Counted from the first letter of the stretch, positions 27,206 to 39,826 are shown. The stretch is DNA of 64,000 nucleotides from Janthinobacterium sp051380875 (GCF_051380875.1 NZ_JBNYXW010000001.1:310001-374000); one strand, 5' to 3'. Numbers and translations are program-made. Notes: generated by a model not told the origin, from the sequence alone.

Positions 27206-27309
27206 ATAGCCAGCGCGTTGTTGCACGGCGGGAGTTTTTCCCTAGTCCATCCCTGGTGGCTGTCCGATACTGGGCAGTAATAAGAACCACTATAAAACCG
27301 GGGACTCGC

Positions 27310-29799
27310 ATGAAACTGACTTTATTTGCCGCCGTCGCCATGGCGCTGTGCCAGGCGCAGGCCGCCGAGCCGTTTGATGCCGCCAGCCTGGCCGCGGCGG
27401 GCGACTTGCCCACCGTCATCATCACGGCCAGCATGCCGCTGCCCAGCGTGGCGCAGGCGCGCGATGCCATCGCCGCGCCCGTGCAGACGGCCAGCGCGCA
27501 GCAGATTGCCCGCAGTGGCGCGCTGGACCTGTCGGCCTTTCTGCGCCGCAACCTGGGCAGCGTGGTTGTCAACGAGGTGCAAAACAACCCGTTCCAGCCC
27601 GACGTCAGCTATCGCGGCTACACGGCCTCGCCGCTGCTGGGCACGCCGCAGGGCCTGTCCGTCTACCTGGATGGCATGCGGCTGAACCAGCCGTTTGGCG
27701 ATGTCGTCAGCTGGGACTTGATACCACGCATGGCAATCGACTCGCTGACCCTGATGCCCGGTTCGAACCCCCTGTTTGGCTTGAATACCCTGGGCGGCGC
27801 GCTGGCCATCCAGACCAAGGATGGCCGCAGCCACGCCGGTAGCGCCATCGAGGCGCGCCTGGGCTCGGATAAGCGGCGCGCCGTGGAGTTCGAGCATGGC
27901 GGCAGCAATGCGCAGGGCTGGCACTGGTATGTGACGGGCAACCGCTTCAAGGAAGATGGCTGGCGCGACGATTCGCCATCCGACGTGCGCCAGCTATTTG
28001 GCAAGCTGGGCTGGAACGATGCACGCACCGATATCGCCGCCACCTTGGCGCATGCGGACAATGCGCTGACGGGCAACGGCTTGCAGGAGCAGCGCATGCT
28101 GGCGCGCGACTACCGCAGCGTCTACACCAAGCCCGACTTGACGCAGAACAAGGCAACCCTGCTGAACCTGACGGCCAAACACCAGGCTAGCGAAGCTTTG
28201 CTGTTGTCGGGCAATGTGTACTACCGCAAGATCAACACGCACACGTTTAACGGCGACTTGAACGACGCGTCGCTCGACCAGTCCATTTACCAGCCTGGCG
28301 CGGCCGAGCGGGCGGCGCTGGCGGCGGCCGGCTACACGGGGTATCCCGCCAGCGGGGCGAATGCGGCCAATACGCCATTTCCCAAGTGGCGCTGCATCGG
28401 CAATGTGTTGTTGAAAGACGAGCCGGCCGAAAAGTGCAACGGCATGCTCAACCGCAGCCATACCGAGCAGGAAAACTACGGCTTTTCCGGCCAGTTCACC
28501 TTGCAAAGTGAGGTGGCGGGCCAGCGCCATGCCGTCACGGCCGGCGCCGCTTATGACACCAGCCATGCCACGTTCCGCCAGACCAGCCAGTTCGGCTATC
28601 TGAACCCGGACCGCAGCATCACGCCCGTCGATTTCTTTGCCGACGGCACGCAAATCAATGACGACGGCACGCCGGTCGACAACCGCGTCGACTTGAGCGG
28701 TCGCATGCGCACCTGGAGCGTGTATGCCAGCGACAGCATTGCGCTCAATCAAGCTTTAACCTTGACCGTCTCGGGCCGCTACAACCGCAGCACGGTGCGC
28801 AACCGCGACGCCATCACGCCGGGCGGCGGCAGCGGTTCGCTCGATGGCGACCACCGCTTCAGCCGCTTCAACCCTGCCATCGGCCTGGCCTACGCGCCAG
28901 CGGCGGGCGTGGGTGCCTACTTGGGCTACAACGAAGGCAGCCGCACGCCGACAGCCATCGAGCTGGGCTGCGCCGACCCGGAAAACCCGTGCCGCCTGCC
29001 CAACGCCATGGCTGGCGATCCGCCCCTGAAACAGGTGGTGACCAAGACGTGGGAAGCGGGACTGCGCGGCAAGCTGGGCAGCATTACCAGCTGGAGCGCG
29101 GGTGTGTTCCGCGCGGAAAACCATGACGATATCCTGTTCGTGGCCGACAACCAGGCAGGTTTTGGCTACTTTAAAAACTTTGGCAAGACGCGCCACCAGG
29201 GCGTCGAGCTGGCGGCCGATGGCAAGGCGGGCGCGCTGGACTTCGGCGTGAACTACACCTGGCTGCAAGCAACTTACCAGAGCCGCGAAATCGTCAACGG
29301 CAGTGCCAACAGCAGCAGCGATGCGGATGCGCCCGGCCTGGAAGGCAATATCGTCATCACACCCGGCAAGCGCATTCCCCTGACGCCCAGCCATATCCTG
29401 AAGGCGCATGTGGATTATCAGGGCGGACGCGACTGGACGCTGGGGCTGGCCATGACGGCCGTGTCGAGTGCGTATGCGCGCGGCAATGAAAACAACTTGC
29501 ACCAACCGGGTGGCCTAGCCTATCTGGGGTCGGGCAAGAGCGCCGGTTACGCCGTCTTCGACTTGACGGGGAAATATCAGCTGACGCCGAAGCTGAGCGT
29601 GTTTGCCCAGGTCAGCAACCTGTTCGACCGTCAATATGCGACGGCCGCACAGCTGGGCGCGACAGGTTTTGATGCCAACGGCAACTTTGCCGCCCGTCCG
29701 CTGCCCGCCGTGGGCGGCGAGTATCCGATGGTCAACGCGACTTTTTATGCGGCCGGCGCGCCGCGCGCGATTAATGTGGGCCTGCGTTACGCGTTTTGA
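27310..29799 (+). CDS. TonB-dependent outer-membrane receptor
   Basis: 829 residues. Signal peptide ending QAQA; a TonB-box-like DLPTVIITA at ~35; plug domain (IARSGALDLSAFLRRNLGSV through GLNTLGGALAIQTKDG) at ~60-200; then a 22-strand-type beta-barrel ending in aromatic phenylalanine (VGLRYAF). The start ATG 27310 opens the signal peptide. The substrate is not evident: the conserved LGTPQGLSVYLDGMRLNQPFGDVVSWDLIP block defines a subfamily that I cannot tie to a ligand. It is convergent with the downstream response regulator (5 bases apart). Two loop cysteine pairs (RCIGNV...KCN; CADPENPC) are visible. Confidence 0.92.
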   Translation: MKLTLFAAVAMALCQAQAAEPFDAASLAAAGDLPTVIITASMPLPSVAQARDAIAAPVQTASAQQIARSGALDLSAFLRRNLGSVVVNEVQNNPFQPDVSYRGYTASPLLGTPQGLSVYLDGMRLNQPFGDVVSWDLIPRMAIDSLTLMPGSNPLFGLNTLGGALAIQTKDGRSHAGSAIEARLGSDKRRAVEFEHGGSNAQGWHWYVTGNRFKEDGWRDDSPSDVRQLFGKLGWNDARTDIAATLAHADNALTGNGLQEQRMLARDYRSVYTKPDLTQNKATLLNLTAKHQASEALLLSGNVYYRKINTHTFNGDLNDASLDQSIYQPGAAERAALAAAGYTGYPASGANAANTPFPKWRCIGNVLLKDEPAEKCNGMLNRSHTEQENYGFSGQFTLQSEVAGQRHAVTAGAAYDTSHATFRQTSQFGYLNPDRSITPVDFFADGTQINDDGTPVDNRVDLSGRMRTWSVYASDSIALNQALTLTVSGRYNRSTVRNRDAITPGGGSGSLDGDHRFSRFNPAIGLAYAPAAGVGAYLGYNEGSRTPTAIELGCADPENPCRLPNAMAGDPPLKQVVTKTWEAGLRGKLGSITSWSAGVFRAENHDDILFVADNQAGFGYFKNFGKTRHQGVELAADGKAGALDFGVNYTWLQATYQSREIVNGSANSSSDADAPGLEGNIVITPGKRIPLTPSHILKAHVDYQGGRDWTLGLAMTAVSSAYARGNENNLHQPGGLAYLGSGKSAGYAVFDLTGKYQLTPKLSVFAQVSNLFDRQYATAAQLGATGFDANGNFAARPLPAVGGEYPMVNATFYAAGAPRAINVGLRYAF

Positions 29800-29803
29800 T
29801 GCA

Positions 29804-30493
29804 TCAAAGCTGGCGCGGCTCGATGATGCCATTGCGCAGCGCCAGGTGCACCAGGGCGGCGGGGCCGGGCACGTCGAGTTTTTCCTTGATGCACGTCTGG
29901 TTGTTGGCCACGGTCTTGCTGCTCAGGTGCAACAAACGGGCGCAGTCGGCGGCGCTGTGGCCTTCGGCCAGCAGGCGGAAGATCTCGAATTCGCGCTGGC
30001 TCAGGCTGCTCAAACGCTGTGCTTCCGCGCTGGCCGTGCCCTGCTGCACGCCAGGTGCGCTGTGCGGGTCCAGGTAGCGCCGGCCCGCGTGGGCGGCGCG
30101 CACGGCTACGACCAGGTGTTCCGGATCGGCCTGCTTGCTGACGAAGCCGCAGGCGCCGCCATCGAACGCGCGCGCGATCAGCTGAGGCGTGTCGTGCATG
30201 GTAAACACCAGTACGCGCGCATGGGCATCGCGGGCGATCAGCTTGCGCAGCAATTCCAGGCCGCCGATGCCGGGCATGGACAAATCGGTCACGCAGACGT
30301 CGGGCGCGTGTTGCAGATGCAAGGCATACGCCGCTTCGCCATTGCCGGCCTCGGCCACGACGGCGATATCGCCCCCCTGTTCGAGCAGGCGGCGGTAGCC
30401 GGAACGCACCACCGGGTGGTCGTCCACCAGCATCACGCGGAGCGGGGCCATGCCTGAGTGCGTGGCCGGGTCCAGGTTCAGGTTCAGATTCAT
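29804..30493 (-). CDS. NarL/LuxR-type response regulator
   Basis: 229 residues. Receiver domain with RVMLVDDHPVVRSGYRRLL, phospho-acceptor Asp in VCVTDLSMPGIGG and conserved Lys in FVSKQADPEHL; C-terminal LuxR-type HTH (LSQREFEIFRLLAEGHSAADCARLLHLSSKTVANNQTCIKEKL). Its ATG overlaps the stop of the histidine kinase gene (ATGA, 30490-30493), so the pair is translationally coupled. It is likely to be phosphorylated by that kinase. Possible targets include the adjacent TonB-dependent receptor, but the genes are convergent and this is only positional inference. Confidence 0.92.
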   Translation of the reverse strand: MNLNLNLDPATHSGMAPLRVMLVDDHPVVRSGYRRLLEQGGDIAVVAEAGNGEAAYALHLQHAPDVCVTDLSMPGIGGLELLRKLIARDAHARVLVFTMHDTPQLIARAFDGGACGFVSKQADPEHLVVAVRAAHAGRRYLDPHSAPGVQQGTASAEAQRLSSLSQREFEIFRLLAEGHSAADCARLLHLSSKTVANNQTCIKEKLDVPGPAALVHLALRNGIIEPRQL

Positions 30494-31422
30494 ACTGCGC
30501 ACCGTGGCGCGCTGGCCGCCAACGGCATCGCCACTTCGATGCGCAAGCCACGGCCCAGCGCGCTGATCCAGTGGATATGCCCGCGCAGGCCGGCCACGCG
30601 CTCGCGCATGCCCAGCATGCCGAAGCCACCTTGTTGCGTATTGTCCTGGCGCAAACCGTGGCCATCATCTTCGATGGCCAGGTGCAAGGTGCCGTGCGCA
30701 TCGGCGCGCAGCTCGACCGTGGCGCGCCCGGCCTGTGCGTGGCGCGCTATATTCGTCAAGCCTTCCTGCACCAGCCGGTAGATGGCGATGGCGGTGCTGT
30801 CGTCGAGGTCCGGGGGAATCGCATGCGGGGCGAACTGGCAAGCGATGCCGTGCTGCTGCACCCAGCTGTCGCATAGGGCCTGCAGGGCTGGCTCCAGGCC
30901 CAGGCTGTCGAGCGCGGGCGGGCGTAGCCGGCGCAGCATGCTGCGCACCATCGCGTGCAGCGCTTCCGAGGCGCCGGCGATGCTGGCGGCGCACGCGTGC
31001 ACGTTGGCCTGGTCGCCATCGCGCGCGCGCAGGATGTAGCTGGCGGCGGCGCGGATGGCCGTGCAGTTTTGCCCCACTTCATCGTGCAGTTCGCGCGCCA
31101 GCGCGCAGCGCTCATCTTCCTGCGCGCGCAGCAGGCGCTGCGTCAGGGCGCGGTTTTGCGCCAGCAGGGCGGCCACCTGGCGCCCGCGCCGCAAGGCAAA
31201 GCCGGCCAGCCCCAAGGCCAGTAGTAGCAAGCTCAGCGCCAACTCGTCGAGTTGCCAGTGTTCCTGTCCCAGCAGCACGCGCCCCAGGCGTTCGGACAAG
31301 TCCAGCCGGGCCGCCAGCAGGAAGAAAGCCAGCGAAGCCAGCGCCAGCGCGCAGCAGAGGAAGGCGCGCCAGCCCGGCCGGGTGCCTGCGTGGTCGTTGC
31401 CGCCAAGTTGGTAGTGTTCCAT
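30490..31422 (-). CDS. UhpB/DegS-like sensor histidine kinase (HisKA_3)
   Basis: 310 residues. Two membrane segments near the N-terminus (residues ~22-40 and ~62-80) with a short periplasmic loop; a HisKA_3 dimerisation domain with the phospho-acceptor His in ARELHDEVGQN; and a HATPase domain (IYRLVQEGLTNIARHAQA, EDDGHGLRQ, GFGMLGMRERVAGLRG). No large sensor domain exists, so it may sense within the membrane or through a partner. Start ATG 31422 has CAGGGAG upstream; the ATG at 31458 is less likely. It is the first gene of a two-gene operon with the NarL-type regulator. Confidence 0.92.
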   Translation of the reverse strand: MEHYQLGGNDHAGTRPGWRAFLCCALALASLAFFLLAARLDLSERLGRVLLGQEHWQLDELALSLLLLALGLAGFALRRGRQVAALLAQNRALTQRLLRAQEDERCALARELHDEVGQNCTAIRAAASYILRARDGDQANVHACAASIAGASEALHAMVRSMLRRLRPPALDSLGLEPALQALCDSWVQQHGIACQFAPHAIPPDLDDSTAIAIYRLVQEGLTNIARHAQAGRATVELRADAHGTLHLAIEDDGHGLRQDNTQQGGFGMLGMRERVAGLRGHIHWISALGRGLRIEVAMPLAASAPRCAV

Positions 31423-31851
31423 GATGCACGCTCCCTGAGCACTGTCGATGCTTTGCATTGTGCAATCTTCATGCCATCGGCAGGCGGGGCCGGCACGCGC
31501 GCGCGCGCTGGGGATGGCGCTGGCGAGTGTTCCAGGATGGAACAGGTGTACCGCGATGTGACGGTGGCGGCAGGCGCGATTTTCGAGCTTAGCCGAAGTT
31601 GCGCGGCGGCGCCGCTGCGCTCGTCTGGCGGCTGGAAAATTGTTGTGTAAATGTAACGTTGAGATTTGTCAATTTTTCATAGCTAAAACAAAACAAAGTT
31701 TCGGGAAGTTAGATAAAAAATAAATAAATAATATTAAAAATATGATATTTGTTTTATGCAATTTGCTATATTCATTGACACTTTTGTGAAAAAGCTGAAA
31801 GCGGGCGTCAGACCCGCCGACCTATCTATCCACAACAACCAAGGGAATAGA
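31423..31851. other. Intergenic region upstream of PEP-CTERM/subtilase operon
   Basis: 429 bases, no gene supported. The first ~220 are GC-rich leader of the divergent kinase operon. From about 31640 to 31790 the sequence turns very AT-rich, with TATATT at 31768-31773 as one possible -10 element for the PEP-CTERM gene. A long frame continues upstream from 31852 to 31756, but the ribosome site AAGGGAATAG immediately before ATG 31852 argues against that extension. Confidence 0.45.
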
Positions 31852-32673
31852 ATGAATCGTTTATCGCAAGCCGCGCGGGTATCACCCGCCGTCATCAATC
31901 TGCCCGCTACCCGCGGTCGCAAAACCATATTTTCCACTCTCGCCACTCTCGCCTTGCTGGCCTCGGCACCGGCCATGGCGGATGTCCTCAGCTTCGATGG
32001 CTTGCTGCCTGATATTTATGAAAGCGGCCAGACGCTCAACACATCGAGCTACAACTTGCTGTTCCTCGCCGATCCGACCACCGCCGCCGGCGGCGGCATC
32101 AGCGGCGTGGGCGCCATCCTCGATGGCCGCGTGACGTCCTCGTGCGATATCGCCGCCTGCCCGCAGGGCGCCAGCGGCAACTACCTGGCCATCCTGAATG
32201 ACGGCGGCGTGAATTTTTCACGCGCCGACCATCAGGCATTCACGCTGGCCGGTTTCGACTACTCCTTCATCGCTCCCGTGTCCGGCTTGCCGAACATGGA
32301 TTGGGGCCAGCTGCAGCTGAGCGGCACATTGAGCAATGGCCAGGTGGTCAGCACCGCGCTGGCGTTTCCTGGCCAGGGCAGCGATGGCAATTACCATTTC
32401 CAGAGCGCGTCCCTGCTGAGCGGTTTCAGCAACTATACCTTCACGGGCCTGACCTTCAATGCCTGCATTTTCAACGAGGGCGGCATGTGCAGCAATTCCC
32501 TCGATTTTCCCGCCTTTAACCAGGGCCAGTTCGCGCTCGACAACATCAATGTCAGCGCCGTGCCGGAACCGTCGACGTATCTGATGCTGCTGGCCGGCCT
32601 CGGTGCCATCGGCATGCTGTCGCGCCGCCGCGCTGGCAAGGTCGTCACCACCGCTACGGTGCAAGGAGCATGA
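31852..32673 (+). CDS. PEP-CTERM sorting-domain protein
   Basis: 273 residues. A signal peptide-like N-terminus (basic stretch, then TLATLALLASAPAMA) and a C-terminal PEP-CTERM tripartite signal: VPEPSTYLMLLAGLGAIGM followed by SRRR. In between is a beta-rich domain containing a pair of Cys blocks (SSCDIAACPQG; NACIFNEGGMC). PEP-CTERM proteins are processed by exosortase (EpsH/XrtA) and linked to exopolysaccharide export and biofilm. No exosortase is in the window. The stop codon overlaps an ATG of the subtilase frame, so the two genes are very tightly linked. Confidence 0.9.
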   Translation: MNRLSQAARVSPAVINLPATRGRKTIFSTLATLALLASAPAMADVLSFDGLLPDIYESGQTLNTSSYNLLFLADPTTAAGGGISGVGAILDGRVTSSCDIAACPQGASGNYLAILNDGGVNFSRADHQAFTLAGFDYSFIAPVSGLPNMDWGQLQLSGTLSNGQVVSTALAFPGQGSDGNYHFQSASLLSGFSNYTFTGLTFNACIFNEGGMCSNSLDFPAFNQGQFALDNINVSAVPEPSTYLMLLAGLGAIGMLSRRRAGKVVTTATVQGA

Positions 32674-32675
32674 GC

Positions 32676-35837
<3,162 letters not shown>

Positions 35838-35857
35838 ACCGTTTCTTGTTTGAGCGC

Positions 35858-35886
35858 AAGGCGTGCCTCCAGGCACGCCTTTTTTA
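35858..35886 (+). terminator. Intrinsic terminator after the subtilase gene
   Basis: AAGGCGTGCCT / AGGCACGCCTT with a two-base centre (8-9 pairs with a realistic loop) followed by a T-run. It lies 21 bases after the stop codon. Confidence 0.9.
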
Positions 35887-35904
35887 TTCCGGTGCAGGCC
35901 GGCT

Positions 35905-36702
35905 CTATGGCCGCGCCCAGCTGGGCGGCCGCTTTTCCAGGAAGGCGCTCACGCCTTCATCTGCATCTTCTTCCATCATGTTGCGCGCCATCACGTCGCC
36001 CGCGTAGGCATACGCGTCGCCCAGCGGCATCTGTTGCTGCTGGTAAAACATCTGCTTGCCGTAGCGAATCGCCGTGGGGCTTTTCGCCATGATCTGCTGC
36101 GCCAGTCCCGCCACGGCCGCGTCGAGCGCATCGTCGGCCACCGCTTCGTTGACCAGGCCCCAGTCGGCGGCCGTGTCGGCGTCGATGAAGCGGCCCGTCA
36201 CCAGCATGTCGAAGGCCCGCTTGGACGAGACATTGCGCGACAGGGCGACGCAGGGCGTGGCGCAGAACAGGCCCACATTGATGCCGGAGACGGCAAAGCG
36301 GGCGGACGTGCCCGCCACGGCCAGGTCGCAGCTGGCCACTAACTGGCAGCCGGCCGCCGTGGCGATGCCGTGCACGCGGGCAATCACGGGCACTGGCAGC
36401 GCCTGGATGGCTTGCATCACGCGCGAACATTGGGCAAACAGGGTTTGATAATAATCAAGCTGGCGCGTGGCCTGCATCTGGCGCAGGTCGTGGCCCGCGC
36501 AAAAGGCCTTGCCCTCCGCCGCCAGCACCACGCAGCGCACGTGGGGCTGCTGCGCGATGGTGTCCAGCTCCTCCTGCAGCGCCGCCAGCATGGCTTCGGA
36601 CAGGGCATTGAATTGCAGGGGGCGGTTCAGGCGCAGGGTGACGAGGCCAGCCTCATCCTCGCGCAGCACGAGCGGCGCGGCGGTGTCTAGTGCAACAGTC
36701 AT
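35905..36702 (-). CDS. Enoyl-CoA hydratase/isomerase-like protein lacking the standard catalytic glutamates
   Basis: 265 residues, normal crotonase length. The CoA-binding and oxyanion blocks are present (GKAFCAGHDLRQM; ARVHGIATAAGCQLVASCDLAVA). By alignment to the mammalian mitochondrial hydratase, the two catalytic Glu positions appear as Gly (FAVSGINVGLFCATP) and Asp (RAFDMLVTG). This pattern resembles the ECHDC3-like branch, whose reaction is not established. A hydratase activity is therefore doubtful; the protein may be a different crotonase-fold enzyme. It stands alone, convergent with the subtilase and followed upstream by the DUF2807 gene on the same strand. Confidence 0.87.
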   Translation of the reverse strand: MTVALDTAAPLVLREDEAGLVTLRLNRPLQFNALSEAMLAALQEELDTIAQQPHVRCVVLAAEGKAFCAGHDLRQMQATRQLDYYQTLFAQCSRVMQAIQALPVPVIARVHGIATAAGCQLVASCDLAVAGTSARFAVSGINVGLFCATPCVALSRNVSSKRAFDMLVTGRFIDADTAADWGLVNEAVADDALDAAVAGLAQQIMAKSPTAIRYGKQMFYQQQQMPLGDAYAYAGDVMARNMMEEDADEGVSAFLEKRPPSWARP

Positions 36703-36742
36703 GCGGTCTCCAGTGGCCTGATGGCCTTATTGTAGGAAAATC

Positions 36743-37372
36743 TTACTTGGCGGCGTTGACGCTGCCGATGCCGGCGATCGACTTGTGCACGATCTTCGGC
36801 TTGCCGTAATAGGTCAGTTCGCCCATGCCACGCACCACGGCGTTCAGTTCGCCCGAAGAATATACCTTGACCGAGCCGATGCCGTCGAAATTGACGTCGA
36901 CGTTTTTCGCCAGCAAGGCTTTCGTATCGACTTCGCCCACGCCTTGCGCCTTCAGGCGCAGCCAGTCCACATTGCCATCGGCGGCCAAGCGGCCCGCGCC
37001 CTTGTAGCTGATGTCCACCCGTGGGCCATTGAGCTTGGTCAATATCTTTTCGCCCGCGCCTTCGGCGATCAGCTTGCGCAAGGTGGGCATGGTGATGATG
37101 ACCCTGGGATCGCCCTCGGTTTTCTTGCTGTTCGTGTCCTTCATCGAGATTTTCAGCTCGCCATTGACCACTTCCGTGATCACGCCGCTGAGAAACTTCT
37201 GGTCGCCACGCAGCAGCAGGCTGTGTTCCTTGCCCGATTCGACCTCGATGCTGATGGGGCCGCGGATATCGATGGCATTGAAGGCGCCCAGCGTGCGGGC
37301 CTGCTCGTCGGCATGCGCAAGGGGAGCGACGGAAGCGAGGGACAGGGCGGACAACAGGAACAGGTGGCGCAT
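36743..37372 (-). CDS. Exported DUF2807 (head GIN domain) protein
   Basis: 209 residues with a signal peptide ending AHA. The mature protein is a run of short beta-strands: NAIDIRGPISIEVESGKEHSLLLRGD, LKISMKDTN, RVIITMPTLRKLIAEGAGE, VDISYKGAGRLAADGNVD, VDVNFDGIGSVKVYSSG. This is the parallel-beta-helix repeat of DUF2807, named putative auto-transporter adhesin head domain (GIN). Exported but with no lipobox. Its role is unknown, probably at the cell envelope. AAGGAAA precedes ATG 37372. It is divergent from the flavin-reductase gene, and 40 bases downstream of its stop lies the start of the enoyl-CoA hydratase-like gene on the same strand. Confidence 0.85.
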   Translation of the reverse strand: MRHLFLLSALSLASVAPLAHADEQARTLGAFNAIDIRGPISIEVESGKEHSLLLRGDQKFLSGVITEVVNGELKISMKDTNSKKTEGDPRVIITMPTLRKLIAEGAGEKILTKLNGPRVDISYKGAGRLAADGNVDWLRLKAQGVGEVDTKALLAKNVDVNFDGIGSVKVYSSGELNAVVRGMGELTYYGKPKIVHKSIAGIGSVNAAK

Positions 37373-37551
37373 GGCGGTTTCCTTGAGTAGTTGATCCGTG
37401 TATTCTAGGGTGGAAGCTCTCGAAAAAGGGAGAAAGTTGCGATGCACTGCACAAATCGCAGCGCGCAAAGTGCACGCCGTGGCCGGCCAGCCGCGCGCCC
37501 GGCACGGCGCCATTGGTCTATGCTATGGCCTGCAAAGTCCGAGGAGAGCAG

Positions 37552-38109
37552 ATGAAAAATTACCACAAAGTAGATTATCCCGTCGCAGATATCCGCCGCT
37601 TCCTCGAACCGGGGCCGGTCGTGCTGGTCAGTTCCACGTGGAAGGGCGAGAGCGACATCATGACCATGGGCTGGCACATGCTGATGGAATTTACGCCATC
37701 GCTGCTGGGCTGCTTCATTTCCGACGCGAACCACAGCTATGAAATGATCAAGCGCAGCATGGAGTGCGTGATCAACCTGCCGACGGCCGACATGGTCGAC
37801 CAGGTGGTGGCCATCGGCAATTGCAGCGGTGAAGACACGGACAAGTTTGCCGCATTTGGCTTGACGGCGCAGCCGGCCGAACAGGTAGGCGCGCCCCTGA
37901 TTGTGGAATGCTATGCCAACTTCGAGTGCAAGCTGGCACAGGTGGCGGGCAACCCGAAAGGGGGATTTTTCATCTTCGAGTGCGTGAAGGCCCACGTGGC
38001 CACCTCGCCCAAGCTGCCCGAAACCCTGCACTACCGTGGCAACGGCGAGTTCATGGTGTCGGGCAGGACCATCAGCCGCAAGAGCCTGATGACGCCGGAA
38101 ATCAGCTAA
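37552..38109 (+). CDS. Flavin reductase family protein (FMN-binding split barrel)
   Basis: 185 residues with the flavin-reductase-like split-barrel pattern: GPVVLVSSTWKGESDIMTMGWHMLMEFTPSLLGCFIS, then SMECVINLPTADMVDQVVAIGNCSGEDTDKFAAFGLT, and a C-terminal FIFECVKAHV. These proteins bind FMN and reduce it with NAD(P)H, or act as flavin-dependent oxidoreductases. Partner monooxygenase not adjacent. GAGGAGA lies just before ATG 37552; the upstream in-frame ATG at 37513 lacks a site. Convergent with glutamate dehydrogenase, 8 bases apart. Confidence 0.87.
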   Translation: MKNYHKVDYPVADIRRFLEPGPVVLVSSTWKGESDIMTMGWHMLMEFTPSLLGCFISDANHSYEMIKRSMECVINLPTADMVDQVVAIGNCSGEDTDKFAAFGLTAQPAEQVGAPLIVECYANFECKLAQVAGNPKGGFFIFECVKAHVATSPKLPETLHYRGNGEFMVSGRTISRKSLMTPEIS

Positions 38110-38117
38110 AACGCGCG

Positions 38118-39461
38118 TTAGATCACGCCCTGCGCCAGCATGGCGTCGGCCACTTTCACAAAGCCGGCGATATTGGCGCCATCGACGTAGCTGACCGTGC
38201 CATCGGCGCGCGTACCGTATTGTTTGCACGCGGCGTGGATGCCTTGCATGATCTGCAGCAAACGTGCGTCGACTTCTTCGCGCGGCCACGACATGCGCGC
38301 CGCGTTCTGGCTCATTTCCAGGCCTGACGTGGCCACGCCGCCCGCATTGCTGGCCTTGCCTGGCGCATACAGCACGCCAGCCGCTTCAAAGGCCTTTGCC
38401 GCCTCGATGGTGGTGGGCATGTTGGCCCCTTCGGCCACGCACTGCACGCCATTGGCGATCAGGGTGCGCGCGTCTTCAATGTTCAGCTCATTTTGCGTGG
38501 CGCACGGCAGGGCGATATCGACCGGCACATGCCATGGCGATACGCCCGCCTCGAAGCGCACGCCCGTACGCTCGGCGTAGTCGCTGACGCGGCCGTACAG
38601 ATGATTCTTGACCTCCATCAATATGGCCAGCTTTTCCGGCGTAAAACCGTCTTCGTCGATGACTGTGCCGCTGGAGTCCGATACGGTGATGACTTTCGCG
38701 CCCATGGCCATGGCTTTTTCCACCGCATATTGCGCCACGTTGCCAGAGCCGGAAACGGAGACGCGCATGCCATCGAACGAGCGGCCGCGCGTTTTCAGCA
38801 TTTCCTGGGCGAAATATACGGTGCCGTAGCCCGTCGCTTCCGGACGCATCAGGGAACCGCCGAAGCTGGCGCCCTTGCCCGTGAACACGCAGTCGGCGCG
38901 GTTGCTGAGCTTTTTCATCATGCCGGCCATATAGCCCACTTCGCGCCCGCCCACGCCGATGTCGCCGGCCGGTACGTCCGTGTCCGAGCCCACATGACGG
39001 AAAAGTTCACTCACGAACGCTTGGCAGAAACGCATCACTTCGCCGGGGCTCTTGCCCTTGGGATCGAAGTCCGCTCCACCCTTGCCGCCGCCCATCGGCA
39101 AGGTCGTCAGGGCATTCTTGAACGTTTGCTCGAAGGCGAGGAATTTCAGCACCGACAGGGTCACGGACGGGTGGAAGCGGATGCCGCCCTTGTACGGCCC
39201 GATGGCCATGCTGTGCTGGATGCGGTAGCCGCGATTGACTTGTACCTGCCCATGGTCATCGACCCACGAGACGCGGAACATCACCACGCGCTCCGGCTCG
39301 ATCAAGCGTTCCAGCAAGCCTTGTTCCGCATACTTCGGGTGCTGTTCCAGGAACGGCCACAAGCTTTCCATGACTTCGGTGACGGCTTGCAGAAACTCGG
39401 GCTGACCTGGATTGCGTGCGTCGACATGCTGGACATACTCGTGAGCAGATGCGTATTTCAT
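38118..39461 (-). CDS. gdhA: NADP-specific glutamate dehydrogenase
   Basis: 447 residues, the exact size class of the hexameric NADP enzyme. Substrate and catalytic blocks are intact: GPYKGGIRFHPSV, the catalytic Lys region LPMGGGKGGADFDPKGKS, DVPAGDIGVGGREVGYM, and the Rossmann region VSGSGNVAQYAVEKA. It aminates 2-oxoglutarate with ammonia and NADPH in the cytoplasm. I chose ATG 39461 (MKYASAHEYV), with GGAATTCTG just upstream; a start at 39503 would add 14 unsupported residues. The upstream region has an imperfect inverted repeat, a possible operator for nitrogen control. Confidence 0.96.
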   Translation of the reverse strand: MKYASAHEYVQHVDARNPGQPEFLQAVTEVMESLWPFLEQHPKYAEQGLLERLIEPERVVMFRVSWVDDHGQVQVNRGYRIQHSMAIGPYKGGIRFHPSVTLSVLKFLAFEQTFKNALTTLPMGGGKGGADFDPKGKSPGEVMRFCQAFVSELFRHVGSDTDVPAGDIGVGGREVGYMAGMMKKLSNRADCVFTGKGASFGGSLMRPEATGYGTVYFAQEMLKTRGRSFDGMRVSVSGSGNVAQYAVEKAMAMGAKVITVSDSSGTVIDEDGFTPEKLAILMEVKNHLYGRVSDYAERTGVRFEAGVSPWHVPVDIALPCATQNELNIEDARTLIANGVQCVAEGANMPTTIEAAKAFEAAGVLYAPGKASNAGGVATSGLEMSQNAARMSWPREEVDARLLQIMQGIHAACKQYGTRADGTVSYVDGANIAGFVKVADAMLAQGVI

Positions 39462-39826
39462 CAGAATTCCATGGAGGTGATCGGTTATTTGGGCAACTAT
39501 CATCGCAGATTTCGCACGAAAATGGTGCGGAAATTTGGTTGTGAGAGGTTTCTGCTACCTTGCTGTGTACTTGTGAAGGGACATTTCGTACCCGGACGGA
39601 TAGTGGTCTGGTGAAAATGTCGACTGAAAAGTAGGCGTTATGTAGTGACAAGACACTCACGAAATCAGCGTTTTCGCGGTAAGGCCTCTTTGCTCCGGAC
39701 AGCTTGGAACACAAATGGTTACTCGCCACTATTGGTCTACCGCTCGCCAGAACGCAGTTGTTAAGAATTGTTTATTTCTTAAAATATTGACAGATCTCAA
39801 TCGCCCCTATAGGTCATCAGGCAAGA
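39462..39826. other. Intergenic region with inverted repeat upstream of gdhA
   Basis: 365 bases. An imperfect inverted repeat at 39509-39534 (ATTTCGCAC / GTGCGGAAAT, one extra base) lies 48-73 bases before the gdhA start, a good operator position. On the plus strand TTGACA (39787-39792) and TATAGG (39808-39813) with a 15-base spacer form a weak promoter for the lipoprotein gene. No open frame here looks real. Confidence 0.5.

Noticed and set aside
31756..31851. Upstream extension of the PEP-CTERM gene
   Set aside because: The frame is open for 32 more codons, but AAGGGAATAG before ATG 31852 and the signal-peptide position favour the shorter form.
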